Assembly (NCBI GenBank): GCA_016710075.1
Contig: JADJLO010000041.1
Span: 62,001 to 126,000, forward strand
Origin: Acidobacteriota bacterium
GTDB taxonomy: Bacteria; Acidobacteriota; Blastocatellia; RBC074
Reading direction: 5' to 3'
Length of the DNA stretch: 64,000 nucleotides
Shown here: piece after piece, positions 49,608-57,559 of the stretch
Layout: the number at the start of each line of letters is the position of its first letter
Numbering within the stretch: position 1 is the stretch's first letter
Translations under genes and position numbers: made by a program
The notes under the pieces: generated by a model
What the model saw: the letters and a program-made list of their open reading frames with translations, nothing else
Databases searched by the model: none
Told to the model about the DNA's origin: nothing

Positions 49608-49693
49608 GCCTAACGACCAGTTTACCGTGGCGCCGCCCTTCGATAAATGATGACAAATTACCCGTGGCGGCTCCACTGCAACGCGGGTTAGGC
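49608..49693 (-). other. attC site of the DUF433/DUF5615 cassette
   Basis: 86 bp. Outer cores GCCTAAC (49693-49687) and GTTAGGC (49614-49608) on the minus strand. Inner arms GTTGCAGTGGAGCCGCC and GGCGGCGCCACGGTAAAC are imperfectly complementary with extra-helical bases. It ends directly before the VOC gene. Confidence 0.9.
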
Positions 49694-49701
49694 GTGGGTA
49701 A

Positions 49702-50298
<597 letters not shown>

Positions 50299-50328
50299 AC
50301 GGGCATTATATATCAGCGATTTTCCCAC

Positions 50329-50418
50329 GCCTAACGTCAAGCATCACTGGGCCGGCGGTGATGACTTTCCATTTGAAACCGGCCCGGCCGCCGGCTCCAG
50401 TGCATGCGATTGTTCGGC
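50329..50418 (-). other. attC site of the SRPBCC cassette
   Basis: 90 bp. Minus-strand cores GCCGAAC (50418-50412) and GTTAGGC (50335-50329). Arms GCATGCACTGGAGCCGGCGG and CCGCCGGCCCAGTGATGC pair well. The R'' core complements the cassette's own first core GTTCGGC at 50938-50932. The SRPBCC gene reads through most of the site before stopping at 50344. Confidence 0.9.
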
Positions 50419-50940
50419 AAGACCGTCCGCGTTCGCTCGCATTTTACCGCTACGAGGTTGCGAAAACCAACGTCGCAATGCCCCCAGCCTTTTTCGTGTT
50501 TCCCATCGAAACAAGCAACCCATCACCGGATGGAGCAGCCATCGAAGCCATCTCGGCCGAGCGGTGAAATTGTATTTGTATTCGACAGACGACGAGCCAT
50601 CACCCAAATCATGATGCCGAATAGTTGCGGCAAACGTTTCAAAGAAGGGCGGGCGGTTCAGCATCTTTACAGCAGCAACATGCGGAGCGTTGAAGGAGAC
50701 GTATTCGGTTTTCAATGCGATGCCGCCGAGATACCAGCGACCAGTACAGACAGAAGTCGCGTGCAGTCCAGCCTCAGTCAAATCGTCACAGAGGCGAGCA
50801 TTCTGCAATAGCGTGTCCCACTCCAGTCTGCGGCTGTAATCGTGAAGAAGGCGAAACACTTCAGCACTGGTTGCCGGAATGGTTGCGGTTACGGAGCCAC
50901 GAGGCATTGAAGTACCATCGTTTCTGATTTTGCCGAACAT
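50344..50940 (-). CDS. SRPBCC (START/Bet v1-like) family protein
   Basis: 198 residues if started at ATG 50940, whose G is the first base of the cassette core. MPRGSVTATIPATSAEVFRL at 50907 is a more typical family start. Conserved parts are LLHDYSRRLEWDTLL, YVSFNAPHVAAVKMLNRPPFF and SVEYKYNFTARPRWLRWLLHPVMG. SRPBCC folds bind hydrophobic ligands. The last ~25 residues (SHALEPAAGPVSNGKSSPPA) are encoded by attC sequence, which suggests the stop came from cassette formation. Similar proteins are common unknown cargo of environmental integrons. Confidence 0.85.
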   Translation of the reverse strand: MFGKIRNDGTSMPRGSVTATIPATSAEVFRLLHDYSRRLEWDTLLQNARLCDDLTEAGLHATSVCTGRWYLGGIALKTEYVSFNAPHVAAVKMLNRPPFFETFAATIRHHDLGDGSSSVEYKYNFTARPRWLRWLLHPVMGCLFRWETRKRLGALRRWFSQPRSGKMRANADGLAEQSHALEPAAGPVSNGKSSPPAQ

Positions 50941-51140
50941 GTAATTAGTCTGTAAAATCTCGAATATGTCTTATATCGGAAATACAATAGTTTCCAATAT
51001 TAGGCATGTTTCTTCCCCACCCACTTTGGCAGGGCTTGAGTGTTGATCCTATCAGCGAGCAATCAGCTTGATCAAGGCAGCCGGGGAAAAGGGGAATCGC
51101 CATTTTTCGCAGCCTAAGCTTATCTACCGAAAGGGCACGG
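50939..51140 (-). other. attI-like region, copy 1
   Basis: About 165 bases of this stretch are shared with 56092-56266. The left end is TAATTACATG, where the first cassette core of array A begins. Copy 1 has ~39 extra bases (around 50969-51007). Shared parts include AATCAGCTTGATCAAGGCAG and TACCGAAAGG. The position at the head of a cassette row is what an attI site with its cassette promoter would occupy. No integrase gene follows. Confidence 0.6.
51046..51075 (-). promoter_or_regulatory. Candidate cassette promoter Pc, copy 1
   Basis: Minus strand TTGATC (51075-51070), an 18-base spacer, then TAGGAT (51051-51046). The same arrangement is present in the second copy at 56167-56196. It points toward the SRPBCC cassette. 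Confidence 0.45.
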
Positions 51141-51203
51141 AAAAGCGGCTCCAATGCCTCCATAGAGCCTCATAAAAATATAAAAAAGCGGCTTTTTGTA
51201 GGA

Positions 51204-51235
51204 GATATGGAAAAATCCTTTACACAAAGTGTCAA
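51204..51235 (-). promoter_or_regulatory. TTGACACTTTGTG promoter-like motif
   Basis: TTGACA at 51235-51230 in the 13-base block shared with 48096 and 53769. The possible -10 (TCCATA) is weak. It would transcribe leftward into the attI-like region. Confidence 0.35.
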
Positions 51236-51243
51236 TGAGAACT

Positions 51244-51392
51244 CTTTGGAGTGCGCCGGCTTGCCGGCGCTTTTGAAGCCCTTTTTTTCAAATCAAATAT
51301 CTGAAGAGCGTGCAAAAAAATTTTATTCAAGGTCGCGGAGCGTATGAACTTCAAAAACAAAAGCGGCGTCGAGGCGCCGCACTCCAGCGAGG
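51244..51392. repeat. Paired GC hairpins, MITE-like
   Basis: GGAGTGCGCCGGCTTGCCGG (51250 on) and, inverted ~100 bases later, GGCGTCGAGGCGCCGCACTC (51365 on) both form strong hairpins ending GCTTTT/AAAAGC. Together they bracket a non-coding segment. They belong to the same family as 23653. Within 51181-51487 I see no gene. Confidence 0.65.
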
Positions 51393-51487
51393 TGGAGTAC
51401 TTGATGGCTGTGCTTCTTTAGTGGTGTTCGAAGAACCATAAAATTCGCCATCTTCAATTTCTGGAAAAGCCCGATTACTGGGCAGCT

Positions 51488-51739
51488 TCAAGCATGAGTA
51501 ACTAACGACGAGACAAGAGAAGCGATGCTGCCGACCGACCGGAAATGGTCCAGGTCCAGGGTATCAAACGCGATTACTATGCCGAATTGCTGTTCAAGCG
51601 ATGCTACCAGCTCCACCAGACCCATTGAGTCAAGCAACCTCGATTCAAAGAGGTCGGTTTAGAGACTGGGGACTTCAACGTTCAAGTTCGTCTCAAAAAG
51701 CATCAGGAGCTGTTGGTGTAGTGTTGAAATTTCAGTCAT
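51488..51739 (-). pseudogene. Acyl carrier protein with in-frame stop
   Basis: From ATG 51739 the frame reads MTEISTLHQQLLMLFETNLN then VEVPSL, a TAA, then TDLFESRLLDSMGLVELVAS and LEQQFGIVIAFDTLDLDHFR to a stop at 51488. LLDSMGLVEL is the phosphopantetheine site (Ser after Asp). The total of 83 codons is right for a carrier protein. One base (TAA for a sense codon such as GAA) breaks the gene at codon 27. It lies 78 bases downstream of the carbamoyltransferase gene on the same strand. It may be a real pseudogene or a base-call error. Confidence 0.75.
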
Positions 51740-51817
51740 CTTCTTCCTCAATAGTACTCAGCACAATTTAAGTTAATATCGATTAAGTCACATCCGTGAA
51801 TGCCAGGCACAAGGGAT

Positions 51818-53578
51818 CTAACCTTGCCTCCGCAGTATCAGAACATTTTCCAGGAAAAGAAATTCGATTCCGGTGCCGAGGAAGGTCTCGATTGCTTCCT
51901 GCGGCGTATTTACGATGGGTTGGCCCTTCACATTGAAGCTGGTATTGAGCACCATTTCGCGGCCAGTCGCTTTGCCTACTTCGCGCAACAAAGCGTGGAA
52001 CTCCGGGTTATCGGCGGCGGAGACCGTCTGCACGCGCGCCGAACCGTCGACGTGAGTGATTGCCGGGAGTTCGGCTCGATGAGCCTGCTGGACATTGACG
52101 ATCATGATCATGTAGGGCAATTCGGTTTGCGGAGCGACTTCGAACCATCGATCAACTTCTTCAAGCGTCACCGCCGGAGCGAAAGGACGAAACGCTTCGC
52201 GCATCTTGACCATGGCGTTGATGCGGTCGCGCATTTCCGGTTGACCTGGATCGGCCATAATGCTGCGGTGCCCCAAAGCGCGCGGGCCAAACTCCATTCG
52301 CCCCCGATACCAGGCAATCACGCGGCCCGATGCAATGAGGCGTGCCGCTTCAGTGCAGGTTTCGGCAAGTGACGCAAATCTTGTGACCACGATGCGGTCG
52401 GCGAATTGCGTCAGTGCAGTATCGATCTCAGCCATCGAATGAGCCGGGCCATAAAACGGAACCGACGAGCGGCGGTTGACGACTTCGCCGGCCAGCGCCG
52501 ATCGATACAAGGCGGCGCCGAGCGCCGTGCCGTCGTCTCCGGCAGCGGGTTGAATATAGATGTCGTCAAACAAACCGGAGCGCAGCAGCTTGCCGTTGGC
52601 TGTGCAATTCAGGGCGACACCGCCGGCCATTGCCAGGCTCCGCAATCCTAGCTTGCGAGCGAAATGGCCGCAGACATGCTCCATCGTCCGGTCGAGACAG
52701 GCCTGTAGCGATGCGGCCACATCGCGGTGGATGCTTGTGATCTCTTCATCGGGGCGGCGCTCTTTGACCAGGTGTTCGGTCAGATAGGATCTCGACTTTA
52801 GGTAGTTCTCGTTATCACTCAGTGTCCGATTCAGTCGCAGGATTGGAATCCGAATGCCGCCGTCCGGACGCAATTCGACGGCTTCATCAAAGAAGGCTCG
52901 GAAGCGCTGAGCATCACCATACGGCGCCAGCCCCATAATCTTGTATTCATCGGCGTTGAAATCGAAGCCCAGGTGCAGTGTGACCAGCGAATAGAGGATG
53001 CCGATCGAATCCTGAGCGGACTGTTGATACACCTTGTCCAGTTTACCGTCGTGTGCATGAAAGATACTCAAGCTGTGCACTTCGCCCATGCCGTCAATCA
53101 CTACTGTCAGGCATTCGTGCCAGCCGGAAGTGAAATAAGCACTGGCAGCATGGGCCAGATGATGATTCACACGATGCACACGATCTGGCGAAAATTGCGG
53201 CAGATCGCGGGCGACAAGCGCCACCAATGCCTCTTTCGACAAAACTTCGCGGTAAAGCTGGGTGGTTAATGGATCCAGCGAGTAGTACTTCTGATACGGA
53301 CCGTAATCGAAGCCATGCGCCAACTCATCCACGTCGTCAATCGTGATACCCGCTTCGGCCAGGCAGTAATTGATGGCGCCGATCGGAAACGCGCCCGAAT
53401 GCTTCAGGCGATTGAATCGCTCTTCTTCGCAGGCGGCGACTATCTCGCCGTCAATGATCAAAGCAGCGGCTGAATCGTGGCCCTGCGACATGCGATACTC
53501 GCGTTCGTCAAGCCCCGGCCAGTGTATCTTTTTGAAGGGTATGGAGGATTCCAGTCCACTTATGCCCAATATCTTCAT
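51818..53578 (-). CDS. NodU/CmcH-type carbamoyltransferase
   Basis: O-carbamoyltransferase, 586 residues, that uses carbamoyl phosphate and ATP to carbamoylate a hydroxyl on a sugar or natural product. Kae1-like N-terminal domain: ILGISGLESSIPF, GHDSAAALIIDGEIVAACEEERFNRLKHSG (split), VNHHLAHAASAYFTSG (metal His pair) and VVIDGMGE. The C-terminal domain has RGRMEFGPRALGHRSIMADP and LNTSFNVKGQPIVNTPQEAI. Together with the adjacent carrier protein it suggests a small-molecule or exopolysaccharide modification unit lying between the two cassette arrays. No acyltransferase or synthase is present in the window. Confidence 0.93.
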   Translation of the reverse strand: MKILGISGLESSIPFKKIHWPGLDEREYRMSQGHDSAAALIIDGEIVAACEEERFNRLKHSGAFPIGAINYCLAEAGITIDDVDELAHGFDYGPYQKYYSLDPLTTQLYREVLSKEALVALVARDLPQFSPDRVHRVNHHLAHAASAYFTSGWHECLTVVIDGMGEVHSLSIFHAHDGKLDKVYQQSAQDSIGILYSLVTLHLGFDFNADEYKIMGLAPYGDAQRFRAFFDEAVELRPDGGIRIPILRLNRTLSDNENYLKSRSYLTEHLVKERRPDEEITSIHRDVAASLQACLDRTMEHVCGHFARKLGLRSLAMAGGVALNCTANGKLLRSGLFDDIYIQPAAGDDGTALGAALYRSALAGEVVNRRSSVPFYGPAHSMAEIDTALTQFADRIVVTRFASLAETCTEAARLIASGRVIAWYRGRMEFGPRALGHRSIMADPGQPEMRDRINAMVKMREAFRPFAPAVTLEEVDRWFEVAPQTELPYMIMIVNVQQAHRAELPAITHVDGSARVQTVSAADNPEFHALLREVGKATGREMVLNTSFNVKGQPIVNTPQEAIETFLGTGIEFLFLENVLILRRQG

Positions 53579-53745
53579 TGTTTATTCTCTGGTTTTGGTT
53601 GTCGTCCTGGTACAGCCGATTAAAGCCTGATCAATGCGCAAGCAGCGTCTAATTCGGCAACTCACGGCTGAGCGCCTGGCATAGGATGAACGAGGCAAAT
53701 GATAGTTGATATATCCGGGGTCCGACGAAAGTCCGCAAAGAATGC

Positions 53746-53774
53746 ATAATCACTTGGCTGTCACAAAGTGTCAA
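53746..53774 (-). promoter_or_regulatory. Candidate promoter of the carbamoyltransferase gene
   Basis: TTGACA (53774-53769) inside the shared block TTGACACTTTGTG, a 17-base spacer and GATTAT (53751-53746). It lies ~165 bases before the start codon. The rest of 53579-53815 holds nothing else recognisable. Confidence 0.55.
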
Positions 53775-53826
53775 TGCTTTGGGAACATTGCCTGGTGGGA
53801 TCAGAATGATTAGTGTTTGTCTGGAA

Positions 53827-53900
53827 TAACGAAATGGACGAAACGATGGGAATTCATGAATCTTCCTATTGTTTCGTCCATTTCGTGTGTTACGTAATCT
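53827..53900. repeat. GTTTCGT-family inverted repeat
   Basis: ACGAAATGGACGAAAC (53829-53844) and its exact complement GTTTCGTCCATTTCGT (53871-53886) form a 16-bp stem around 26 bases. The right arm runs on as GTGTTACGTAATCT, the common family ending. Confidence 0.85.
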
Positions 53901-53903
53901 CTC

Positions 53904-54117
53904 TTAAGAGCAGTCGAAGATTGTATCGTCGACGTCTGAAAGGACTGGGAGGACCGGAAGGTCGGATCCTTTAGATTTGTCCTTACGCGGGCCGATGCGG
54001 CGATTTCCGAGCGCGGCAGCCGGCGCAGAACGTGTCGCCATTTCGGTCCGCGCGGCAGAGCCTTTCTCAAGCGATTGAGCTTCGAACGGATAATGATCAA
54101 CCGTAGCGTTCGGATAA
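53904..54117 (-). pseudogene. C-terminal remnant of an unidentified gene
   Basis: The frame is open from the array B end to a TAA at 53904: RYPNATVDHYPFEAQSLEKG, then a basic stretch (GNRRIGPRKDKSKG) and SDLPVLPVLSDVDDTIFDCS. Composition looks coding, but no start exists on this side: the upstream codons are attC sequence. Either a gene was interrupted by cassette insertion, or this is a truncated last cassette. I do not recognise the protein. Confidence 0.5.
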
Positions 54118-54175
54118 CGATCCTTGATCGAACGCCCGTAACCCGGCGGCGGCTCCGCTGCAACGCGAGTTAGCT
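54112..54175 (-). other. attC site of the RibD/DHFR-like cassette
   Basis: R'' AGCTAAC (54175-54169), arm GCGTTGCAGCGGAGCCGCCG, then a shortened second half and GTTATCC (54118-54112), which departs from GTTRRRY. This is likely a hybrid between an attC and a chromosomal target or a truncated cassette. Confidence 0.65.
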
Positions 54176-54178
54176 GGC

Positions 54179-54784
54179 TCAATAATGTGACTCCGCCTTG
54201 AGTACTGGGTAGCGTAAATGGGTTACGCCGACACCGGCAATGACCGTCGGGTTGCCCAGAACAACGGGCATGCCAACGAGGTGATCAAAGAGTCGAACTC
54301 CAGAGCCAAGAATGATTGCTGCGATATCCACATGAATTTCGTCGAGCAAGCCTTCGTTAAAAAGCTGCTGGATGGTGTCAGCGCCGTGGACTCCCACGGA
54401 CTTCCCGGCAGCAGCGTCTTGGCTTGATTCACGGCGCTTACAATGCCTTCGGTCACGAAGTTCACCGTCGAGTTGGGTCTCGGCCATCCTGCGGGAACAC
54501 GGTGGGTCAACACAAAGCCGGCCCCAGGCGTGATTTCCGCCCCAGCCATCGGCTGTCTCGAACGTGCGCAGGCCAGTGAGTACGGAACCGAGTTCTAAAG
54601 TGAGATCCAGGTATTGCCTGGCGCTCGCTTCCGACATTCTTAGCGTCATGGGGTCCGACCCACCGGTCTGAATTTCTGTGTCCCCTGAGGTCATGTACCA
54701 GCCCATCACTTCCGCCACGCCACCATTGGTATCGGCGACATAGCCGTCAAGCGACATGGACATGATTGCGATCACCTTTGACAT
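54179..54784 (-). CDS. RibD C-terminal/DHFR-like reductase (two frame breaks)
   Basis: Start MSKVIAIMSMSLDGYVADTN, the typical dihydrofolate-reductase-family N-terminus (often 'YwjB/YyaP-like'), then SVLTGLRTFETADGWGGNHAWG. Between about 54535 and 54400 the conserved segment FVLTHRVPAGWPRPNSTVNF and VTEGIVSAVNQAK is in another frame. The original frame returns with AAAGKSVGVHGADTIQQLFN (one missing G restores it) and continues to the stop at 54179. Two compensating breaks leave ends intact and scramble the middle, so they are probably sequence errors. The stop is 3 bases from its attC. Family members reduce pteridine-like substrates; some cassette versions give trimethoprim resistance, but this one lacks dfrA/dfrB features. 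Confidence 0.78.
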   Translation of the reverse strand: MSKVIAIMSMSLDGYVADTNGGVAEVMGWYMTSGDTEIQTGGSDPMTLRMSEASARQYLDLTLELGSVLTGLRTFETADGWGGNHAWGRLCVDPPCSRRMAETQLDGELRDRRHCKRRESSQDAAAGKSVGVHGADTIQQLFNEGLLDEIHVDIAAIILGSGVRLFDHLVGMPVVLGNPTVIAGVGVTHLRYPVLKAESHY

Positions 54785-54808
54785 CTTGAAGTTCCTCTCT
54801 CTAGTGCC

Positions 54809-54896
54809 AGCTAACGTATTAAGAATTCGTGTGGCGCGGAGTCAGCAAAACGACCCTTTAGGCCCAGGGGGTGCCGCCACACAATTCTGGTTGAAC
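54809..54896 (-). other. attC site of the recombinase-fragment cassette
   Basis: 88 bp. Cores GTTCAAC (54896-54890) and GTTAGCT (54815-54809). Inner arms AGAATTGTGTGGCGGCAC and GCGCCACACGAATTCTT form a long stem. GTTCAAC complements the cassette's first core GTTGAAC at 55612. Confidence 0.9.
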
Positions 54897-54923
54897 TAAG
54901 CCGGAGCGAACGGGAATTGGAGT

Positions 54924-55187
54924 TTAATACAGCCGATGGCTGCCGGCATCTTTCCCGAAAATTGAAAATAAGAGCGAATCAGACACAGGGATTATGGGCG
55001 AAATTGGGTCCGATTCAAATAACCGGCAGGGAAAAAAGGCGTCATTGATAAAATACATCTTCTCGGGCCCGTCGAAACAGGAGCCGATGGCCAGGGTGTA
55101 ATGGTTACCAGGCCACGGATAAGTATCTCCCCGGATCTCGTGGCGCAACTCTCCCGTGACGCGATCATCGACGGATGCGCCGGGAAT
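54924..55187 (-). pseudogene. Orphan C-terminal coding fragment
   Basis: A frame that reads SVDDRVTGELRHEIRGDTYP, then WPGNHYTLAIGSCFDGPEKM and a hydrophobic end, to a stop at 54924. It joins, in a different frame, the tyrosine-recombinase fragment at about 55187. It has no start of its own except an internal ATG at 55148. I do not know the family. It is the terminal part of the cassette closed by the attC at 54809. Confidence 0.45.
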
Positions 55188-55491
55188 ATGACCGGAAGCT
55201 TTTTTCCTCGGGCAGGCGAATGAAGTTCAGGGTGGGTAGCTCTTTGTTGAGAGTATGCTCGTAAAAGCACTTGATGCCACACAGGGCGATGGTCAGTGAG
55301 CTGCTGGCGTATTTCCTGACATTCTTGAGATAAAGAAAATACCGTCGCAACTCTTCCTCGGTGATTGAATCCGGGGATTTGCGATAGTGTTCCGCCAGTT
55401 GACGTACGGCCTGAACGTAGCTCTCCTGAGTCCGTTCCGAGAGCCCCCTGAGCTGGAGACACTCGATCATTCTTTGTCGCAGATGTGTCAT
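55165..55491 (-). pseudogene. Tyrosine recombinase, N-terminal fragment
   Basis: MTHLRQRMIECLQLRGLSER and TQESYVQAVRQLAEHYRKSP, then ITEEELRRYFLYLKN and IALCGIKCFYEHTL, form the SAM-like core-binding domain of phage-type integrases found beside IS91-like elements. The frame shifts at the A run near 55200 (PEEK against KKLPVIF), and the catalytic domain with Arg-His-Arg-Tyr is absent. It is not an integron integrase: the IntI-specific patch cannot be seen, and the fragment lies inside a cassette. Inactive. Confidence 0.8.
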
Positions 55492-55605
55492 ATCTATACC
55501 TCCGATTGTTGATGCTGGTTACTACTGGAAGTATAGAAATTGAGACTGCCGAGGAATGGCGGGATTGATTGAAGGCGCGGAAATCGCGGCTGCGCGGAGC
55601 GCTTA

Positions 55606-55675
55606 GTTCAACGGCTTAGTTCAGCCGCAGGCGCAAGTGGAGCTTGCGCCTGTCGGCTGCAACGACGGGTTGGGC
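55606..55675 (-). other. attC site of the DUF1330 cassette
   Basis: 70 bp. Cores GCCCAAC (55675-55669) and GTTGAAC (55612-55606). Inner arms CAGCCGACAGGCGCAAG and CTTGCGCCTGCGGCTG form a long stem with one bulge. GCCCAAC complements the first core GTTGGGC at 56091-56085. Confidence 0.9.
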
Positions 55676-55713
55676 TCGCCAGATAACTTTCGAAATTCCT
55701 GCTCTCGACACCG

Positions 55714-56046
55714 CTATGAGACCGCCTTCAATATGGGCCTGAGATCTTCGAGCTTGTCAAAGAGATGCCAGATGTAGTCTCTCGTTCCGTTGACTCTGTG
55801 TGGATGCAGGTCTGCAAGGGCGGGATCGTTGCGGTAACTGTCGAAGGCATCCTTCGACGCCCACTCAACCAGGATCAGGACCATTCTCGGCACGATATCG
55901 CCCACCGCCACTTCTCGGAACTTCCCCAGCGCGATCACCCGACCACCGTGCGCTTGAACCTCTTTCACGGAACGCCGCGAGTACGCCATGTACTCGTCTC
56001 GGTTCGAGATGCTGAACAGATTCAGGGCGTAGACCGGACTGCTCAT
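55714..56046 (-). CDS. DUF1330 family protein
   Basis: 110 residues, starting at ATG 56046 with AAGGAGG six bases upstream, the clearest ribosome site in the arrays. MSSPVYALNLFSISNRDEYM, GGRVIALGKFREVAVGDIVP, LILVEWASKDAFDSYRNDPA are DUF1330/dimeric alpha-beta barrel motifs. The function is unknown. First cassette of array B: the gene begins 39 bases inside the first core and stops 39 bases before its attC. The upstream ATG at 56094 overlaps the core and is unlikely to be used. Confidence 0.85.
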   Translation of the reverse strand: MSSPVYALNLFSISNRDEYMAYSRRSVKEVQAHGGRVIALGKFREVAVGDIVPRMVLILVEWASKDAFDSYRNDPALADLHPHRVNGTRDYIWHLFDKLEDLRPILKAVS

Positions 56047-56091
56047 TTCATCCTCCTTCGAATCAGTGACCGAGTGACTTGCGAGCCCAAC

Positions 56092-56266
56092 CATGTAATT
56101 AGCCTGTTGAGCCCCGAATATGCCTAATATTTCTTCCCCACCCGTTTTGGCAGGGCTTCAGGGTGGATACTATCAGCGAGCAATCAGCTTGATCAAGGCA
56201 GCTGGTGGAAAGGGGAATAGCCAACTTTTGGGGGCCTAAGCTCTTTTACCGAAAGGACACACAGAA
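56092..56266 (-). other. attI-like region, copy 2
   Basis: Shares TAATTACATG at its left edge, AATATTTCTTCCCCACCCG-like sequence, ATCAGCGAGCAATCAGCTTG and TACCGAAAGG with copy 1 at 50939-51140. The left border coincides with the first core of array B. The right border meets a beta-lactamase-family remnant. No integrase gene lies on either strand nearby. Confidence 0.6.
56167..56196 (-). promoter_or_regulatory. Candidate cassette promoter Pc, copy 2
   Basis: Minus strand TTGATC (56196-56191), an 18-base spacer, then TAGTAT (56172-56167). The -35 and the 3' half of the spacer are identical to copy 1. It points into the DUF1330 cassette. Confidence 0.5.
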
Positions 56267-56480
56267 ATGGGGGTTGAGTTTCCTGATCAACACCGAATTG
56301 ACGCCTGAGGGTCGCTCGCCCGGAAGCCTCGCATGGGCGGGACTCGCCAATACCTACTTCTGGATCGATCCGGTGAAACGTGTAACAGGTGTCTTCCTGA
56401 CGCAGATTCTGCCATTCTTCGATCTCAAAGCGACCAATGCTTTTCGAGATTTCGAAGCAGCGGTTTATCGCGCACTCTAA
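56256..56480 (+). pseudogene. C-terminal remnant of a class C beta-lactamase-like serine hydrolase
   Basis: Reads WGLSFLINTELTPEGRSPGS, then LAWAGLANTYFWIDPVKRVT and GVFLTQILPFFD, ending in a helix EAAVYRAL and stop. GSLAWAGLANTYFWIDP is the usual C-terminal block of serine beta-lactamase-related esterases. The catalytic SxxK and YxN parts are missing because the frame runs leftward into the attI-like repeat. So the repeat is joined to the inside of a former gene. Confidence 0.75.
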
Positions 56481-56599
56481 CTCTGCAGGCTCGGGGCTGC
56501 ACGCATCCACTGTGATGGCCTCTTGTGGGGAGATGTCCCCTTACCAGGCTTTGGGTCTGGCTGAAAAACAGGTAAGGAAAAGTCTTGCCGGCACCGATG

Positions 56600-57558
56600 T
56601 TAGTTCCTGACCAGAATATAATCCGCGAATAATGAATGACTATCCATAACTTTGGCCTCAATCGTGATGTTTGTCTTCGCCAATATTTTTTCCAGGATTT
56701 CGTCAGTGTATTTACGTGAGATTTCTGTGTGTATTGTCTCGCCTGCCTCGAAATAAAATGTTGCATCAGCAGATTGAATAGTTACGCTTTGCCTGATTTT
56801 ACTGCGCAAGAAGCTTCTGGCGATTCCTTCGCTTTCCTCGTAGGAAGCAACATGTTCAAACTGTTCACGGTCAAAATTCCCATCCAGCTCGCGGTTGATT
56901 CTATCCAACAGGTTCAGGTTAAATTCCCGTGTGACTCCATGCGCGTCATTGTAGGCCGGTAAAACGATTTCTTTCGGTTTTATCGTATCAACACCCAACA
57001 ATATCTTATCGCCTCGTTTCAGGTTAGCGCCCAGATGATAGATAAAATCCGACGCCTGCTCATCCAATAAATTCCCAATATTCGATCCAAGAAACAGGAT
57101 GATCTTAGGGCGTCCATCATGTTTCAACTCGGATAAAGCGGAGAAATAGTCGCCTTGTCTCGGAATCACCTTCAAATCAGGCAACCTGGTCATAAGCATT
57201 TTTGGAGACTATCCAAAGCGTTCTGCGAAATATCGATAGGCACATAATCAACCCGGAAGCCTTCTTCAATCAATGCTTTTAGAAGTTCAAGAGTTTTTGT
57301 GCCATCGCCCGGCCCAAGCTCAATGATTTCATGATGACGGGTAGAGTCTTTTTGTAAGGCTGCAATCAATTCGTGCGGTTTGTTCCTGAAAATGTCCATT
57401 TCCGCCCTCGTCAAATAATATTCGGGCAGGGACATTATCCGTACAAATAACTCATCCCCTCTTTTGTCATAGAAGTATTTTGAAGGGAGTGTTTTTTGAG
57501 GCGATTGGCTTAACCCTGCTAATACGTCTCGTTTGAATTCTTCTGTCATTGATAACAT
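56600..57558 (-). CDS. egtD: EgtD, L-histidine N-alpha-methyltransferase (frameshifted)
   Basis: Trimethylates histidine to hercynine, the first step of ergothioneine synthesis. FKRDVLAGLSQSPQKTLPSK then YFYDKRGDELFVRIM, YYLTRAEMDIF and the SAM motif IIELGPGDGTKTLELL are EgtD-typical. The frame breaks at DSLQK near 57198; adding one A gives QKMLMTRLPDL, and the gene continues (ILFLGSNIGNL, GVDTIKPKEIVLPAYND, VTREFNLNLLDRINRELDGN) to 56600. The total of ~319 residues is normal. It begins right after egtB; the two are co-transcribed. Confidence 0.92.
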
Positions 57559-57559
57559 T

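Larger units (their letters stand above)
54112..56091 (-). mobile_element. Integron gene-cassette array B
   Basis: Three leftward cassettes: DUF1330 (core GTTGGGC, R'' GCCCAAC); a cassette with a recombinase fragment and an orphan coding end (GTTGAAC, GTTCAAC); and a RibD/DHFR-like gene (GTTAGCT, AGCTAAC). Each first core is the exact complement of the same cassette's R'' core, and the three pairs differ from one another. The right end meets attI-like copy 2, and the left end is a poor core GTTATCC. Confidence 0.85.

Noticed and set aside
54179..54784. Trimethoprim-resistance dihydrofolate reductase
   Set aside because: The sequence follows the RibD-C/YyaP-like branch and lacks dfrA and dfrB signatures.
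55165..55491. Integron integrase gene for the arrays
   Set aside because: Only the N-terminal domain is present, of the IS91-associated type, and it lies within a cassette, not next to an attI-like site.
57190..57558. Programmed frameshift in egtD
   Set aside because: The shift is a single missing A in an A run with no slippery-site context, and many other genes in the window have the same kind of break.
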